From contig JAIPBD010000010.1 of assembly GCA_021739765.1 (NCBI GenBank), forward strand, positions 81,001 through 145,000: a DNA stretch of 64,000 bases, read 5' to 3'. The notes beneath the pieces were generated by a model that was given only the letters and a program-made list of their open reading frames with translations, did not search any database and had not been told where the DNA came from. Positions 8,814-18,715 of this stretch are shown piece after piece; the stretch's first letter is position 1, and every line of letters begins with the position of its first letter. Made by a program: the position numbers and the translations under genes. The stretch comes from Melioribacteraceae bacterium (GTDB taxonomy: Bacteria > Bacteroidota > Ignavibacteria > Ignavibacteriales > Melioribacteraceae).

Positions 8814-10273
8814 TTTTCCATAAACGAATTTTTCTTTCGGCTCTGTTTATTATTGCATTTTGTGCTACTTCACTATTCTCACAAGCCCAAATAAGTGATG
8901 ATGAAGTTATTATCGGTACATTCCTCGGAAACGAAAAACGAAATTATTACGGTTCCAATCCCCCGGATAATCTAAATATTAATTGGAAACATTATCTGGG
9001 TGAAGGCATAACAATAATCTCAACAGGACCGGACACATTATTGTGGAAGGGGAGTGGTTGGACGGGGCAGCCTCTGCTTATAAAAGAGAATAATGAGCTT
9101 TATCTCATACAGGCTTCACTCGATCACAATCTGAAAAAAATTAAAGCCACAACGGGAGAGTTGGTCTGGGAATACAAATTTGATGATGTACTAAAGGGAA
9201 CAGGAACGATTTGGGAAAATAATTCCGCAAAAAATCCGGAAGACCGATTTATTATTTTACAAGGCAGCCGCCGGGGTAATGATAAAACGATGTACTCGAA
9301 AATTGTCCCGAGTTTTCGGGCGATTTCATACGGATCCGGCAAAGAATTATGGCGGCTCAACATTCGCAAAACCCGAAGTTATAGTCGAGATATGGATGCG
9401 TCACCTCTAATTATCAACGATACCATTTATACACCGCTCGAAAACTCAACATTCGTTTTAATCGATTTAAAAGCCAAATTTGAAGTTGGCAGAGACGGAA
9501 AAAACTATGCCAATATCATTCAAGAATCCTTGTTATACAAACAGCAAGATGTTTTGAAACATGGCGGGAATCTAGTGGCCGAAAGTTCACCTGCGCGAAT
9601 AAATGATCACCTTTATATTCCGGCAGGTTCTGGTTGGGTTTTTGGATACGATCTGATTAAAAAGAGAATCGATTGGGAGTATTTTATCGGCTCGGATATT
9701 GACGGAAGCCCGGTCGTGACCGGAGATGATTGTATCTTAGTTTCGATTGAAAAGCAATATATCGATGGAAATGGCGGAGTAATAAAACTAAATCCGGCAA
9801 AAGATCCGAAAAATGCCGTAGAATGGTTCTTCCCGACTGAAAATGTAGATTATGAGTCTTGGGAAGGTGGAGTTATAGGATCTGCGAGTGTGAACGATTA
9901 TTACAATAAATCCGGCCGCAAAAATTTGGCTTCGTTTATTGCATTGGATGGATTTCTATATTTAGTGGATTATTCCGAAATTGACAATTCCAAAGGTCAA
10001 GTTTGGGGACCTAATAACAAAATGAAATTCCCAACTCCCAAACTGCTCGATAAATTTGACATTGGTCCATCGATTTCGACTCCAATAATTGTTGATAACA
10101 AAATTATCGCCGCATCTTATAGCGGGCTGTATTTATTCAGGATAACCGAAAATTACACCCTTCAACTAATTGATAAAATAACGGGTTTTGGCTTTGAGGC
10201 GACTCCAATTGTTTATCAAGGAAAATTATACATCGGTGCAAAAGATGGTTATTTGTACTGCCTTGGGAATTAA
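8810..10273 (+). CDS. Secreted PQQ-like beta-propeller protein
   Basis: The 487-residue product has an N-terminal signal peptide (ending near SQAQ, residue 27) and repeated propeller blades of the PQQ/PQQ_2 type, with motifs such as ATTGELVWEYKF, GSGKELWRLNI, YDLIKKRIDWEYF, and a final GKLYIGAKDGYLYCLGN. Such folds occur in BamB-like scaffold proteins and quinoprotein dehydrogenases. No dehydrogenase active-site segment was recognised, so a structural or binding role is more likely. Its start TTG lies inside the MoxR stop codon region, and the M23 peptidase follows after 11 bases. Context suggests an envelope function, perhaps BamB-like, which is an inference. Confidence 0.75.
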   Translation: MIFHKRIFLSALFIIAFCATSLFSQAQISDDEVIIGTFLGNEKRNYYGSNPPDNLNINWKHYLGEGITIISTGPDTLLWKGSGWTGQPLLIKENNELYLIQASLDHNLKKIKATTGELVWEYKFDDVLKGTGTIWENNSAKNPEDRFIILQGSRRGNDKTMYSKIVPSFRAISYGSGKELWRLNIRKTRSYSRDMDASPLIINDTIYTPLENSTFVLIDLKAKFEVGRDGKNYANIIQESLLYKQQDVLKHGGNLVAESSPARINDHLYIPAGSGWVFGYDLIKKRIDWEYFIGSDIDGSPVVTGDDCILVSIEKQYIDGNGGVIKLNPAKDPKNAVEWFFPTENVDYESWEGGVIGSASVNDYYNKSGRKNLASFIALDGFLYLVDYSEIDNSKGQVWGPNNKMKFPTPKLLDKFDIGPSISTPIIVDNKIIAASYSGLYLFRITENYTLQLIDKITGFGFEATPIVYQGKLYIGAKDGYLYCLGN

Positions 10274-10284
10274 TCGAACATAAT

Positions 10285-11544
10285 ATGAAAAAAATATTTT
10301 CACTTATTTATATATCAATTTTTATAATTGGATGTCAATCCAACGAATTACCGGAAAATCAAATCGAAGTTGATTCATTGTCGATAGTCGATACGATTGA
10401 GATTGCTCCAAGTTACACCGTACTTAATCAGAAAGTTGGAAGAAACGAAACATTTTCTGATATTCTCACAAAGTATAACGTCCCGGTCAAAAAAATATTA
10501 CAAATTGCCGAAGTTGCAAAAGACACTTTTGATGTACGAAAAATTCAGCAGAATAAAGAGTACGTAATTTACTTGAACGAAGATTCACTAAAAAGCATCT
10601 CGAAAATAGAATACACTGTTAACCCGCTGGAATCTATAATTTTTGATTTACAAGATACAATCAATGTTTATCGATCAAGAAAACCAATTAAAAGTGTTGA
10701 ACGACAAACTTCAGGCGTAATTTCCGGCAGCCTTTATGAAACTCTTCAAAAGAACAATATTTCAATAATATTGGCGTTAAAACTATCCCAAGTTTTGGCG
10801 TGGCAAGTTGATTTCTATAAAGTTCGCCAAGGCGATAAATTCAAAGTGATTTATGATGAACTTTCCGTTGATGATCAAATAATCGATATCGGCAGAATAA
10901 AAGCAGTTTACTTTAAACATTGGAATCAAGATTATTATGGATTTTATTTCCAATCAGGCGATGTTGAAGATTATTTTGATGAAAAGGGAAATTCGTTAAG
11001 AAAAGCTTTCTTAAAATCTCCGTTAAAATTTGGGCGTTTAGCCTCCCGGTTTTCAAAGAGCAGATTACACCCAATCCTAAAATATTATCGTCCTCATTTG
11101 GGAACGGATTACGCCGCGCCAACCGGAACCCCAATATTATCAATTGGAGATGGAATGGTTACGGAAAGGGGATATACAAAAAGTGCCGGAAATTATGTTA
11201 AAATTAAACATAACGGCGCTTATACAACCAGTTATTTGCATATGTCTAAATTTGCCAAAGCAACAAGTAAGGGATCTCGTGTAAAACAAGGGCAGGTAAT
11301 TGGCTATGTCGGCTCAACCGGATTGGCGACCGGCCCGCATGTACATCTTAATTTCTATCAAAACGGAAAAGCGGTGGATCATCTCAGAGTTAAATTTCCA
11401 TCTGTTAAGCCTATTGATTCAAATCTTAAAGATCAGTATATGTCACATATGAATATTTTAATGAATAGATTAGCGGTAATTCCTCTCGGGGAAGATTCGG
11501 TTTATTCAAAAACCGAATCTGTTGAGTTGACTACAAATCCTTAA
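10285..11544 (+). CDS. M23-family metallopeptidase lipoprotein (peptidoglycan endopeptidase)
   Basis: The 419-residue protein has a lipoprotein signal (ISIFIIGC, Cys17), a LysM/OapA-like N-terminal region (GRNETFSDILTKYNVPVKKI at about 50-70), and a C-terminal LytM domain. The zinc ligands are visible: HLGTD at about 271-275, the catalytic His in YLHM, and HVH at about 352-354. The family cleaves peptide cross-links in peptidoglycan or activates amidases, acting in the periplasm. It is the last gene of the 3.8-11.5 kb envelope operon. Its stop codon directly abuts the stop codon of the convergent 2-oxoglutarate dehydrogenase gene, with no base between. Confidence 0.92.
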   Translation: MKKIFSLIYISIFIIGCQSNELPENQIEVDSLSIVDTIEIAPSYTVLNQKVGRNETFSDILTKYNVPVKKILQIAEVAKDTFDVRKIQQNKEYVIYLNEDSLKSISKIEYTVNPLESIIFDLQDTINVYRSRKPIKSVERQTSGVISGSLYETLQKNNISIILALKLSQVLAWQVDFYKVRQGDKFKVIYDELSVDDQIIDIGRIKAVYFKHWNQDYYGFYFQSGDVEDYFDEKGNSLRKAFLKSPLKFGRLASRFSKSRLHPILKYYRPHLGTDYAAPTGTPILSIGDGMVTERGYTKSAGNYVKIKHNGAYTTSYLHMSKFAKATSKGSRVKQGQVIGYVGSTGLATGPHVHLNFYQNGKAVDHLRVKFPSVKPIDSNLKDQYMSHMNILMNRLAVIPLGEDSVYSKTESVELTTNP

Positions 11545-14500
11545 TTATTTAAAAGCACTTCTGACTAAGTTCTCTTGTGTTTTCATAAACAATTTGCTTG
11601 AACCGTTCGCCGGACTTGGGTTTTCATCTCTTCCGCAATAATCCAGTTTTTTCCCTTTCGGTAAATCATTAATCAATTTTGGGAATAAATAGTACCATGC
11701 TCCCATATTTTGCGGCTCTTCCTGAACCCAGACAATTTTTTTCGCTTTCGGGTAAGTATCAAAAATATTTCTTATTCCGATCGGATCGTATGGATAATAT
11801 TGTTCAAGTCGGATAATCGCGGTGTCTTTAATTTCATTCATATCACGAAATTTCTCAAGTTCGTAATAAACTTTTCCACTGGTGAACAGAATTCTTTCAA
11901 TTTTGTTTTTATCCTTATCCTCAATATTATCATCAATTATATTCCTAAAAGTTCCATCAGTAAAATCTTTAATTTCTGATCTTGCCGCTGGCAGTCGAAG
12001 TAAACTTTTTGGTGTAAGCACGATTAAAGGTTTTTCGATTCTGGTTAGTATTTGCCTTCTCAACAAGTGAAAATACTGAGCCGGTGTTGTCGGATTCGCT
12101 ACCACCATATTGTTTTCGCCGCATAGAATCAAAAATCTTTCCAATCTTGCGCTGCTGTGCTCGGGCCCTTGACCTTCTTGGCCGTGAGGAAGTAACATTA
12201 CAAGATTGTTCGGGAGATTCCATTTCACTTCTGCTGATGCAATAAAGTTATCAATTATAACTTGCGCACCGTTCGCAAAATCGCCAAACTGTGCTTCCCA
12301 AAGTACTAATGCCAGCGGATCAGCCGCGCTAAATCCAAATTCAAAACCGAGAACTGCGTTTTCGGAAAGAAGACTGTCTAATGCTTCAAGCGTTTCTTGA
12401 TTTTCGCGGATATGATTATGCGGTAAAACTTCCTCGCCTGTGTTGATATCCGTAAAGATTAGATGTCTTTGACTAAAAGTACCGCGCGCACTATCCTGAC
12501 CGCTAAGTCTTACCGGAGAACCTTCCAGTAATAATGTTCCGAACGCGAGCGCTTCGCCAAACGCCCAGTCTATTCTGGCGTTTCCTGTAAGCAATTCTTT
12601 TCGTTTATTAATGTGTTTTTTCAACTTAGGATTAAGCGTGAAATTTTCGGGAAAGTTTGTGATACCTTTAACAACTTCAACCAGTCTTTCTTTCGTAACT
12701 CTTGTTTCATAAACCACTTTTGCGTTTTTCAAGGTCTCCATTGAAATCGCGAGTGGTCGATCTGGCTTAAACATTTGTTTTTTGTTTTTTGAAGATTTTA
12801 ATGATTTTTCAAGAGTTTTATATACCTCTTCCTCCATCGATTTTATCTCTTTTTCAGAAAAGGTGTGATCATCAACTAACTTTTTAGCGTAAATATTTTT
12901 AACCGATGGATGCGCTTTGATCTTTTTATACATTAAAGGTTGCGTATAAACCGGATCGTCACCTTCATTATGACCATGTCTGCGGTAACCAAAAAGATCG
13001 ATCACAACATCTTTGTTAAACCGCTGCCGATAATCGAAGGCAAGTTTTGTCACCCAAATTGATGCTTCGGGATCATCGCCGTTTACATGGAAGATTGGAG
13101 CTTGAACCATTTTCGCGACATCCGTTGCATAAGGTGATGACCTGGCATCTTCGGGTGCGGTTGTAAATCCAATTTGATTGTTGATGATCAAATGAATCGT
13201 TCCGCCCGTTCTATATCCTTTTAATTGCGACAAGTTCAAAGTCTCCGCGACGATCCCTTGTCCGGCAAATGCGGCATCACCGTGTATTAAAAGTGGAATA
13301 ATTTTATTGCGGTCCAGATCGTTTTTGCGGGTTTGTTTTGCCCGAACAATTCCTTCAACAACGGGATTAACGAATTCCAAGTGACTCGGATTGGAAGCAA
13401 CCGAAACTTGAATTTCTTTGTTAGTCATAGTTTTATAAGTTCCCGTCGCGCCAAGGTGGTATTTAACATCGCCTGTTCCTTGCGGAGAATCCGGATCAAT
13501 ATCATCTTCAAATTCTGAAAAAATTTGATCGTACGATTTCCCGATTATGTTTGAAAGCACGTTCAATCTGCCTCGATGCGCCATCCCGAGGAAAACTTCT
13601 TCAACTCCATCTTCGGCTGAGAGACTAAGTATGTAGTCGAGAACGGGAATAACGGTTTCTGATCCTTCCAGTGAAAATCTTTTATGACCGATAAACTTTG
13701 TATGAAGAAAATGTTCGAAACTTTCCGCGATAATCAATTTTTCCAGAACTCGTTTTTTTGTTTGATCATCATATTTAGGACTATTTCTGATTGGCTCCAT
13801 TCTGCTCATCAGCCAATATTTTTCTTCGGGATTCTGGATATGCATAAATTCAGCGCCAACTTTTTCGCAATAGGTATGATGTAAAGCATCAAGAATTTCA
13901 CGAAGCGTTGCTTTCTCTAAACCTTGTAAGTTGCCTGTGATAAATTCCCTGTCATAATCCCAAATTGTGAATCCATAACTCGCGGGATCTAATTCAGTGT
14001 AATAATCGGGTTTAAATGCTAATGGATTCAGATTTGCATTTAGGTGCCCACGGACTCGATAAATATTTATCAATAAAGGAATTTGAGCTTGTTTACTGAT
14101 TTCTTCCATATGAGCCGCTGAACCGTAAGATGAAGATGTTGTGTCAACACCCCATGAAACTGGACTCTGAGGAATTTCCAGGTCATCGTAAATTTGTTCG
14201 TAAAAATTATCGTCACCTCTGAGCAAACTATCGATTTCTTTCAAAAATTCACCGGATTCAGCACCCTGGATTATTCGATGGTCATAAGTACTGGTCATGT
14301 TCATCACTTTACCGATTCCCAAACCGGCAAGAGCGGATTGACTCATAGCCTTAAATTCGGCAGGATAATCGATGGCGCCCACAGCAATGATGCAGCCCTG
14401 TCCGGTCATTAATCTTGGCGTTGAAGATACAGTCCCGATTCCTCCGGGATTTGTTAAACTAATTGTTGTTCCTTGAAAATCAGACGGTTCAATTTTACCG

Positions 14501-15186
14501 GTTCTTGTTCTAGTTATAAGGTCATCATAAGCAGCTTTAAATTGTGCGAAATTCATTTGAGACGCTTTTTTGATATTCGGAACGATGAGTGACCGGGTAC
14601 CATTTTTACGAATCATATCAACGGCAATGCCAAGATTGATAAATGGCTTTTTTACGAGGTGTGGTTTGTCATCAACAAGCGCAAAAGAATTGTTTAATGA
14701 TGAAAATTTTCTGATTGCTTTTACAATTGCATAAGCGACAACATGCGAATACGAAATTTTGCCGCCGTTAATTCGTTTTAAATGATGATTGATAATTCGT
14801 CTATTTTCTTCAAGTAGTTTTACCGAAACCGTTCTTAATGAAGTTGCAGTTGGAATTGTTAAACTGCTATCCATATTCTCAATAATTTTTGCACCGATTC
14901 CGGTAATTAATTCCGCTTCATCGTCGGACGAGATTTCAAACGAGGGGGATAGGTTTTGTTTTGCGACAGAAGTTGAAGACTGTTTGGCTACCGGTTTTGA
15001 TTCTTCGGAAGCCGTTCCATTACCAAATTTTGTAATTTTATCGAAATAGCTCTTCCAATACTCCGATACGGATTCTCTATCTTCTAAATATTTTTCCAAT
15101 AAATCAGAAACAAATCCAAAATTGTATCCAAAATGTTCAAATAATTCTTTGTGAAAATCTTCCACCTTTTTCATGTAAGCAGCCAT
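11545..15186 (-). CDS. kgd: Fused 2-oxoglutarate dehydrogenase E2-E1 (multifunctional, Kgd-type)
   Basis: The 1213-residue enzyme joins three parts: a short E1 N-terminal helix region (residues about 5-50, HFGYNFGFVSDLLEKYLED), a Ser/Ala-rich linker, an E2 acyltransferase catalytic domain (about 85-335, with the active-site motif DHRIIQG near 297-303), and a full thiamine-diphosphate E1 (about 360-1213, with GMAHRGRLNVL near 534 and HNEGDDP). There is no lipoyl domain. This is the architecture known from actinobacterial Kgd/OdhA, which decarboxylates 2-oxoglutarate in the TCA cycle and uses lipoyl domains supplied by another protein. Start MAAYMKK: the second Met is an alternative. It is divergent from the lysine operon. 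Confidence 0.93.
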   Translation of the reverse strand: MAAYMKKVEDFHKELFEHFGYNFGFVSDLLEKYLEDRESVSEYWKSYFDKITKFGNGTASEESKPVAKQSSTSVAKQNLSPSFEISSDDEAELITGIGAKIIENMDSSLTIPTATSLRTVSVKLLEENRRIINHHLKRINGGKISYSHVVAYAIVKAIRKFSSLNNSFALVDDKPHLVKKPFINLGIAVDMIRKNGTRSLIVPNIKKASQMNFAQFKAAYDDLITRTRTGKIEPSDFQGTTISLTNPGGIGTVSSTPRLMTGQGCIIAVGAIDYPAEFKAMSQSALAGLGIGKVMNMTSTYDHRIIQGAESGEFLKEIDSLLRGDDNFYEQIYDDLEIPQSPVSWGVDTTSSSYGSAAHMEEISKQAQIPLLINIYRVRGHLNANLNPLAFKPDYYTELDPASYGFTIWDYDREFITGNLQGLEKATLREILDALHHTYCEKVGAEFMHIQNPEEKYWLMSRMEPIRNSPKYDDQTKKRVLEKLIIAESFEHFLHTKFIGHKRFSLEGSETVIPVLDYILSLSAEDGVEEVFLGMAHRGRLNVLSNIIGKSYDQIFSEFEDDIDPDSPQGTGDVKYHLGATGTYKTMTNKEIQVSVASNPSHLEFVNPVVEGIVRAKQTRKNDLDRNKIIPLLIHGDAAFAGQGIVAETLNLSQLKGYRTGGTIHLIINNQIGFTTAPEDARSSPYATDVAKMVQAPIFHVNGDDPEASIWVTKLAFDYRQRFNKDVVIDLFGYRRHGHNEGDDPVYTQPLMYKKIKAHPSVKNIYAKKLVDDHTFSEKEIKSMEEEVYKTLEKSLKSSKNKKQMFKPDRPLAISMETLKNAKVVYETRVTKERLVEVVKGITNFPENFTLNPKLKKHINKRKELLTGNARIDWAFGEALAFGTLLLEGSPVRLSGQDSARGTFSQRHLIFTDINTGEEVLPHNHIRENQETLEALDSLLSENAVLGFEFGFSAADPLALVLWEAQFGDFANGAQVIIDNFIASAEVKWNLPNNLVMLLPHGQEGQGPEHSSARLERFLILCGENNMVVANPTTPAQYFHLLRRQILTRIEKPLIVLTPKSLLRLPAARSEIKDFTDGTFRNIIDDNIEDKDKNKIERILFTSGKVYYELEKFRDMNEIKDTAIIRLEQYYPYDPIGIRNIFDTYPKAKKIVWVQEEPQNMGAWYYLFPKLINDLPKGKKLDYCGRDENPSPANGSSKLFMKTQENLVRSAFK

Positions 15187-15446
15187 TTTATTTATTTGTG
15201 TAAGTCGATTAAAATAAGAGTAAATGTTCGATATAAAAATAAGTTTTGTAAACTATATGTGAAAGCAATATTGTCGCGAAAATGAATAAATTTTCATGCA
15301 TTTGAGATGGAAATGGAAAGAGTTAAAGCGCATTTATTCGAGACTATTTATCCGCTTTACAATGTCATAAATTGTCAATAAGTTGAATGATGAGTTTATT
15401 CTAAGCATATTCTCAGCTAATTTATTTTATAATAAGTGAGGTTATT

Positions 15447-15614
15447 ATGGCAGCCGAATGTCCGGTCTGTGGTGCTGATATTGAGTTTCCGGAAGGCACA
15501 GTTGAAAATGAATTAATCGAATGCCCGGATTGCGGAACTGAATTGGAAGTCATCTCCGTCGATCCTCCCAAAGTTGAAGAAGCTCCGAGTGAAGAAGAAG
15601 ATTGGGGTCAGTAA
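15447..15614 (+). CDS. lysW: LysW amino-group carrier protein, C-terminus EDWGQ
   Basis: This 55-residue acidic protein carries alpha-aminoadipate during lysine synthesis. It has a zinc-ribbon with two CxxC pairs (C5/C8 and C26/C29) and the family's C-terminal EDWG motif. In characterised LysW proteins the last residue is Glu, whose gamma-carboxyl is joined to alpha-aminoadipate by LysX. Here the last codon is CAG (15609-15611), giving Gln. The ATG follows a good GAGG Shine-Dalgarno with a five-base gap. The stop codon is immediately followed by the TTG start of homocitrate synthase, with zero spacing. Identity as LysW is firm; how the Gln terminus works is not. Confidence 0.95.
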   Translation: MAAECPVCGADIEFPEGTVENELIECPDCGTELEVISVDPPKVEEAPSEEEDWGQ

Positions 15615-16778
15615 TTGTTAAAAATACTTGATACAACCCTTCGCGAAGGTGAACAAACCCCCGGTGTTTATTTCGATCTGCACATAAAATCCGCAATTGC
15701 CGATTTATTGGATGAAATCGGTGTGGATATTATCGAAGTTGGTCACCCGGCTGTTACAGAAGAAATTAGACTGGCTGTTAGTTCGATCGCGAAAAGAGGA
15801 TTAAATGCCAGAGTAGGTGCTCATTCCAGAACAACCTTAAATGATGTTGAACTTGCTTTAGATTGTGGTGTTGGGTTTCTGGGAATTTTCTACTGTGTTT
15901 CCAATGATAGACTTAACGGTGTATTTAAAAAAGAACTTTCTCATGCCATCGGGCAAATTCAAGAAATGATCACACTGATCAAATCTAAAAATTCAGATAT
16001 TATTGTTCGATATACTCCCGAAGATACTGTCAGATCAAAATATGAAAATGTGTTTTCAGCCGCCTCCGCTGCGGTTGAAGCCGGAGCTGATGTAATTTCG
16101 ATCGCCGATACAACCGGATTTATGATCCCGGGAACATCGCATAATATGTACGATCATGTTAAGAGATTAAAAGCTGATCTGGCTGAAAAGAATTTATTCC
16201 CCATGATCGCGGTTCACTGTCATAACGATAGAGGTCTTGCACTTGCCAATGCGTTGGATGCTTATCGCGGAGGGGCTGAGATTATCGATGCTTCCGTAAT
16301 CGGATTAGGAGAAAGGGCCGGTATTGTTGATTTAGCTCAACTCCTTGTAACATTATCATCCGGATTTGGGTTTGAAAACAGATGGGATTTGAAAAAACTA
16401 GTTGAACTTTATGACCTTGTAAGCAAACATTCAGGTGTAACAATTTCTAAAAATTTTCCTATAATTGGTGAAAATGCATTTACACATTGTGCGGGTGTAC
16501 ATACACATGCTGCCGCAATCAATCCAATGCATTACGAAAGTCTTGATCCTGCACTAGTTGGCAGAGAGCGTACATTTGCATTAGACCATATGTCCGGAAT
16601 TGCATCAGTAAAATATGCGCTTGAATTAATCGGTATTTTCAATCCTGATAAAGAAACTATTCAAGAAGTATTATTTGAAGTAAAAAAAGTTGGTCAAAAA
16701 GGACGACTTGTCGATCTTACCGAACTTCCTCATATCGTAAAATCTATAAAACACATCAAGTCTACAGCTGTTAAGTAG
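15615..16778 (+). CDS. Homocitrate synthase
   Basis: The 387-residue enzyme belongs to the DRE-TIM (LeuA/homocitrate synthase) family and should condense acetyl-CoA with 2-oxoglutarate to homocitrate, the first step of the alpha-aminoadipate lysine pathway. The metal- and substrate-binding opening ILDTTLREGEQTPG is at residues 3-16, RYTPEDTVRS near 136-145, and the metal-ligand motif HCHNDRGLALANAL near 200-213; the C-terminal segment holds GENAFTHCAGVHTH. The start is TTG directly after the lysW stop. Placement between lysW and lysX argues for homocitrate synthase rather than isopropylmalate or citramalate synthase. Confidence 0.9.
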   Translation: MLKILDTTLREGEQTPGVYFDLHIKSAIADLLDEIGVDIIEVGHPAVTEEIRLAVSSIAKRGLNARVGAHSRTTLNDVELALDCGVGFLGIFYCVSNDRLNGVFKKELSHAIGQIQEMITLIKSKNSDIIVRYTPEDTVRSKYENVFSAASAAVEAGADVISIADTTGFMIPGTSHNMYDHVKRLKADLAEKNLFPMIAVHCHNDRGLALANALDAYRGGAEIIDASVIGLGERAGIVDLAQLLVTLSSGFGFENRWDLKKLVELYDLVSKHSGVTISKNFPIIGENAFTHCAGVHTHAAAINPMHYESLDPALVGRERTFALDHMSGIASVKYALELIGIFNPDKETIQEVLFEVKKVGQKGRLVDLTELPHIVKSIKHIKSTAVK

Positions 16779-16807
16779 ACCTTAATAATTACATTTAAAT
16801 TTAAGGT
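16779..16807 (+). promoter_or_regulatory. Hairpin overlapping the lysX ribosome-binding region
   Basis: A 7-bp perfect inverted repeat, ACCTTAA (16779-16785) and TTAAGGT (16801-16807), lies between homocitrate synthase and lysX. Its right arm contains the AAGG that serves as the lysX Shine-Dalgarno, so folding would hide it. This could tune LysX translation; the AT-rich stem is weak. Confidence 0.35.
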
Positions 16808-16815
16808 AAATCAGA

Positions 16816-17658
16816 ATGAAAATAGGATTTTTACATTCCGTTATGCGAAGAGACGAAAAGTTATTACTGGAGGCTTTTAATAAGAGACCAAATATTGAAT
16901 TAGAATTAATTGACGATCGAAAGTTAGCTTTTAATATCAGTCATAATAAATTTTCGTACGATACGGTAATTGAAAGAGCAATAAACCACTCACGGGCATT
17001 GCACGCGATAAGGCTTTTCGAAAGTGAAGGTATCAAATGTGTCAATAATTCTAAAGTTGCGACTATCTGTGGAGATAAATTATTAACTTCAATTAATCTG
17101 AAAGAACATAATATTCCTCAACCGGAAGTTAGAGTTGCTTTTACCGAAGAATCCGCGCTTGAAACTATTGAGGACATGGGTTATCCGGTGGTTCTTAAAC
17201 CGGCCGTTGGATCGTGGGGAAGATTGCTCTCAAAAATAAATGACCGTGACGCGGCAGAATCAATTTTGGAGCATAAAGCTATTCTCGGTACATATCATCA
17301 TTCGATTTTTTATATCCAAAAGTATGTTGCAAAACAAGGGCGTGATATCCGCAGCTTTGTAATCGGTGATGAGTGTATTGCCGCAATTTACAGGACTTCC
17401 GAGCATTGGATTACAAATACGGCGCGAGGTGCGGTAGCATCAAAATGTGAGATGAATGATGAGATTTTCGATCTTTCGGTTAGAGCCGCAAAGGCCGTTG
17501 GTGGAGGCGTTGTCGCAATCGATCTTTTCGAAACAGATGAAGGTTACTCAGTAAACGAAGTTAATTATACAATGGAATTTAAGAATAGTATTGATACAAC
17601 CGGAGTTAATATCCCGGATAAAATCGTAGATTATGTAATTAGTGAAGGCACAAAATGA
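16816..17658 (+). CDS. lysX: LysX, LysW-alpha-aminoadipate ligase (ATP-grasp)
   Basis: The 280-residue RimK-related ATP-grasp ligase attaches the alpha-amino group of alpha-aminoadipate to the C-terminal side chain of LysW. Visible ATP-grasp features are the [11 protein letters not shown] segment near 83-93, the lysine in [17 protein letters not shown] near 120, and the C-terminal metal site [11 protein letters not shown] (about 255-265), which is typical of LysX. Length fits the family. The stop overlaps the lysY ATG (ATGA). It could in principle act on Glu as well (ArgX-like), which sequence alone cannot decide. How it handles a LysW ending in Gln is an open question. Confidence 0.93.
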   Translation: MKIGFLHSVMRRDEKLLLEAFNKRPNIELELIDDRKLAFNISHNKFSYDTVIERAINHSRALHAIRLFESEGIKCVNNSKVATICGDKLLTSINLKEHNIPQPEVRVAFTEESALETIEDMGYPVVLKPAVGSWGRLLSKINDRDAAESILEHKAILGTYHHSIFYIQKYVAKQGRDIRSFVIGDECIAAIYRTSEHWITNTARGAVASKCEMNDEIFDLSVRAAKAVGGGVVAIDLFETDEGYSVNEVNYTMEFKNSIDTTGVNIPDKIVDYVISEGTK

Positions 17659-18704
17659 TGAACAAAATCTCAGTATCTATTGTCGGCGGCTCCGGATACG
17701 CTGGGGGAGATTTAATCCGATTATTACTCTTCCATCCAAACGTTGAACTAAAACAAGTTACTTCCGAGCGATTTTTAGGTAAAGCACTTTATAAGGTACA
17801 TCCAAATCTTAGAAAGCAAACTGATCTAAAATTTTGTGCTATTGATGAATTGGAGTCGTGTGATGTTATATTTCTGTGTTTGCCTCATGGCAAAGCTATG
17901 GGAAGTATCGAAAAATTTAATTTGCTGGCTGACAAAATAATAGATTTAAGTGCTGACTTTAGACTAAACAATCCTGCTGAATTCAAAAAATGGTATGGCG
18001 AGGATCATAAATTTCCTGAAAAATTGAACGAATTTGTTTATGGAATTCCGGAACTTCACCGTGAGGAAATGAAAACTGCAAAATATATTTCTAGTGCGGG
18101 TTGTAATGCAACGACTACAATTTTAGGTCTTTATCCATTATATAAAGAAGGTTTGGTTGAACCGGATAGAACGGTTGTTGAAGTAAAAGTAGGTTCGAGT
18201 GAAGGGGGAAACAGGTCAACTGAATCCAGTCACCATCCGGTGAAAGATGGGTCGGTTCGTTCATATCAACCTACTCAACACAGGCATACGGCTGAAATAA
18301 TACAAGAGCTCTCTTTTGGCAAAGAGATTAAAATTCATTTTTCCGCCACTGCTCTGGATATCGTACGCGGTATTCTCGCGACTTCACATGTTTTCTTAAA
18401 TCAGGAATTAGAAGAAAAGGATATTTGGAAGCTTTATAGAAAATATTATGCGAACGAATATTTTATTCGTATCGTGAAGGAAAAAGAGGGCAATTACCGT
18501 TACCCCGAACCGAAAATAGTTGCCGGTACAAATTTTTGCGATATTGGGTTTAAGAAAGATGAAGAATCAAACCGATTGGTTGTGATTTCTTCAATTGATA
18601 ACTTGATGAAAGGGGCCGCGGGACAGGCGCTTCAGGCATTTAATATTATGAATGGATTGGAAGAAAAAACCGGGCTTGAGTTTCCGGGTCTTCATCCTTA
18701 TTAA
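17655..18704 (+). CDS. lysY: LysY, LysW-aminoadipyl-6-phosphate reductase (ArgC family)
   Basis: The 349-residue NADPH-dependent reductase is homologous to ArgC and converts the LysW-bound aminoadipyl phosphate to the semialdehyde. The Rossmann motif [18 protein letters not shown] is at residues 7-25, and the catalytic cysteine lies in [10 protein letters not shown] near 149-155. HRHTAEI and the C-terminal [16 protein letters not shown] are family hallmarks. ATG 17655 overlaps the lysX stop; ATG 17658 is a near alternative. The surrounding lysW/X/Z/J genes favour LysY over ArgC. A dual role in arginine synthesis is possible, since no arg genes are in the window. Confidence 0.93.
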   Translation: MMNKISVSIVGGSGYAGGDLIRLLLFHPNVELKQVTSERFLGKALYKVHPNLRKQTDLKFCAIDELESCDVIFLCLPHGKAMGSIEKFNLLADKIIDLSADFRLNNPAEFKKWYGEDHKFPEKLNEFVYGIPELHREEMKTAKYISSAGCNATTTILGLYPLYKEGLVEPDRTVVEVKVGSSEGGNRSTESSHHPVKDGSVRSYQPTQHRHTAEIIQELSFGKEIKIHFSATALDIVRGILATSHVFLNQELEEKDIWKLYRKYYANEYFIRIVKEKEGNYRYPEPKIVAGTNFCDIGFKKDEESNRLVVISSIDNLMKGAAGQALQAFNIMNGLEEKTGLEFPGLHPY

Positions 18705-18715
18705 ACCGTCAATTT

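Noticed and set aside
15187-15446. Possible lysine riboswitch or attenuator before the lysine operon
   Set aside because: No lysine-riboswitch consensus or long stem was found; only AT-rich promoter-like DNA and the lysW Shine-Dalgarno.
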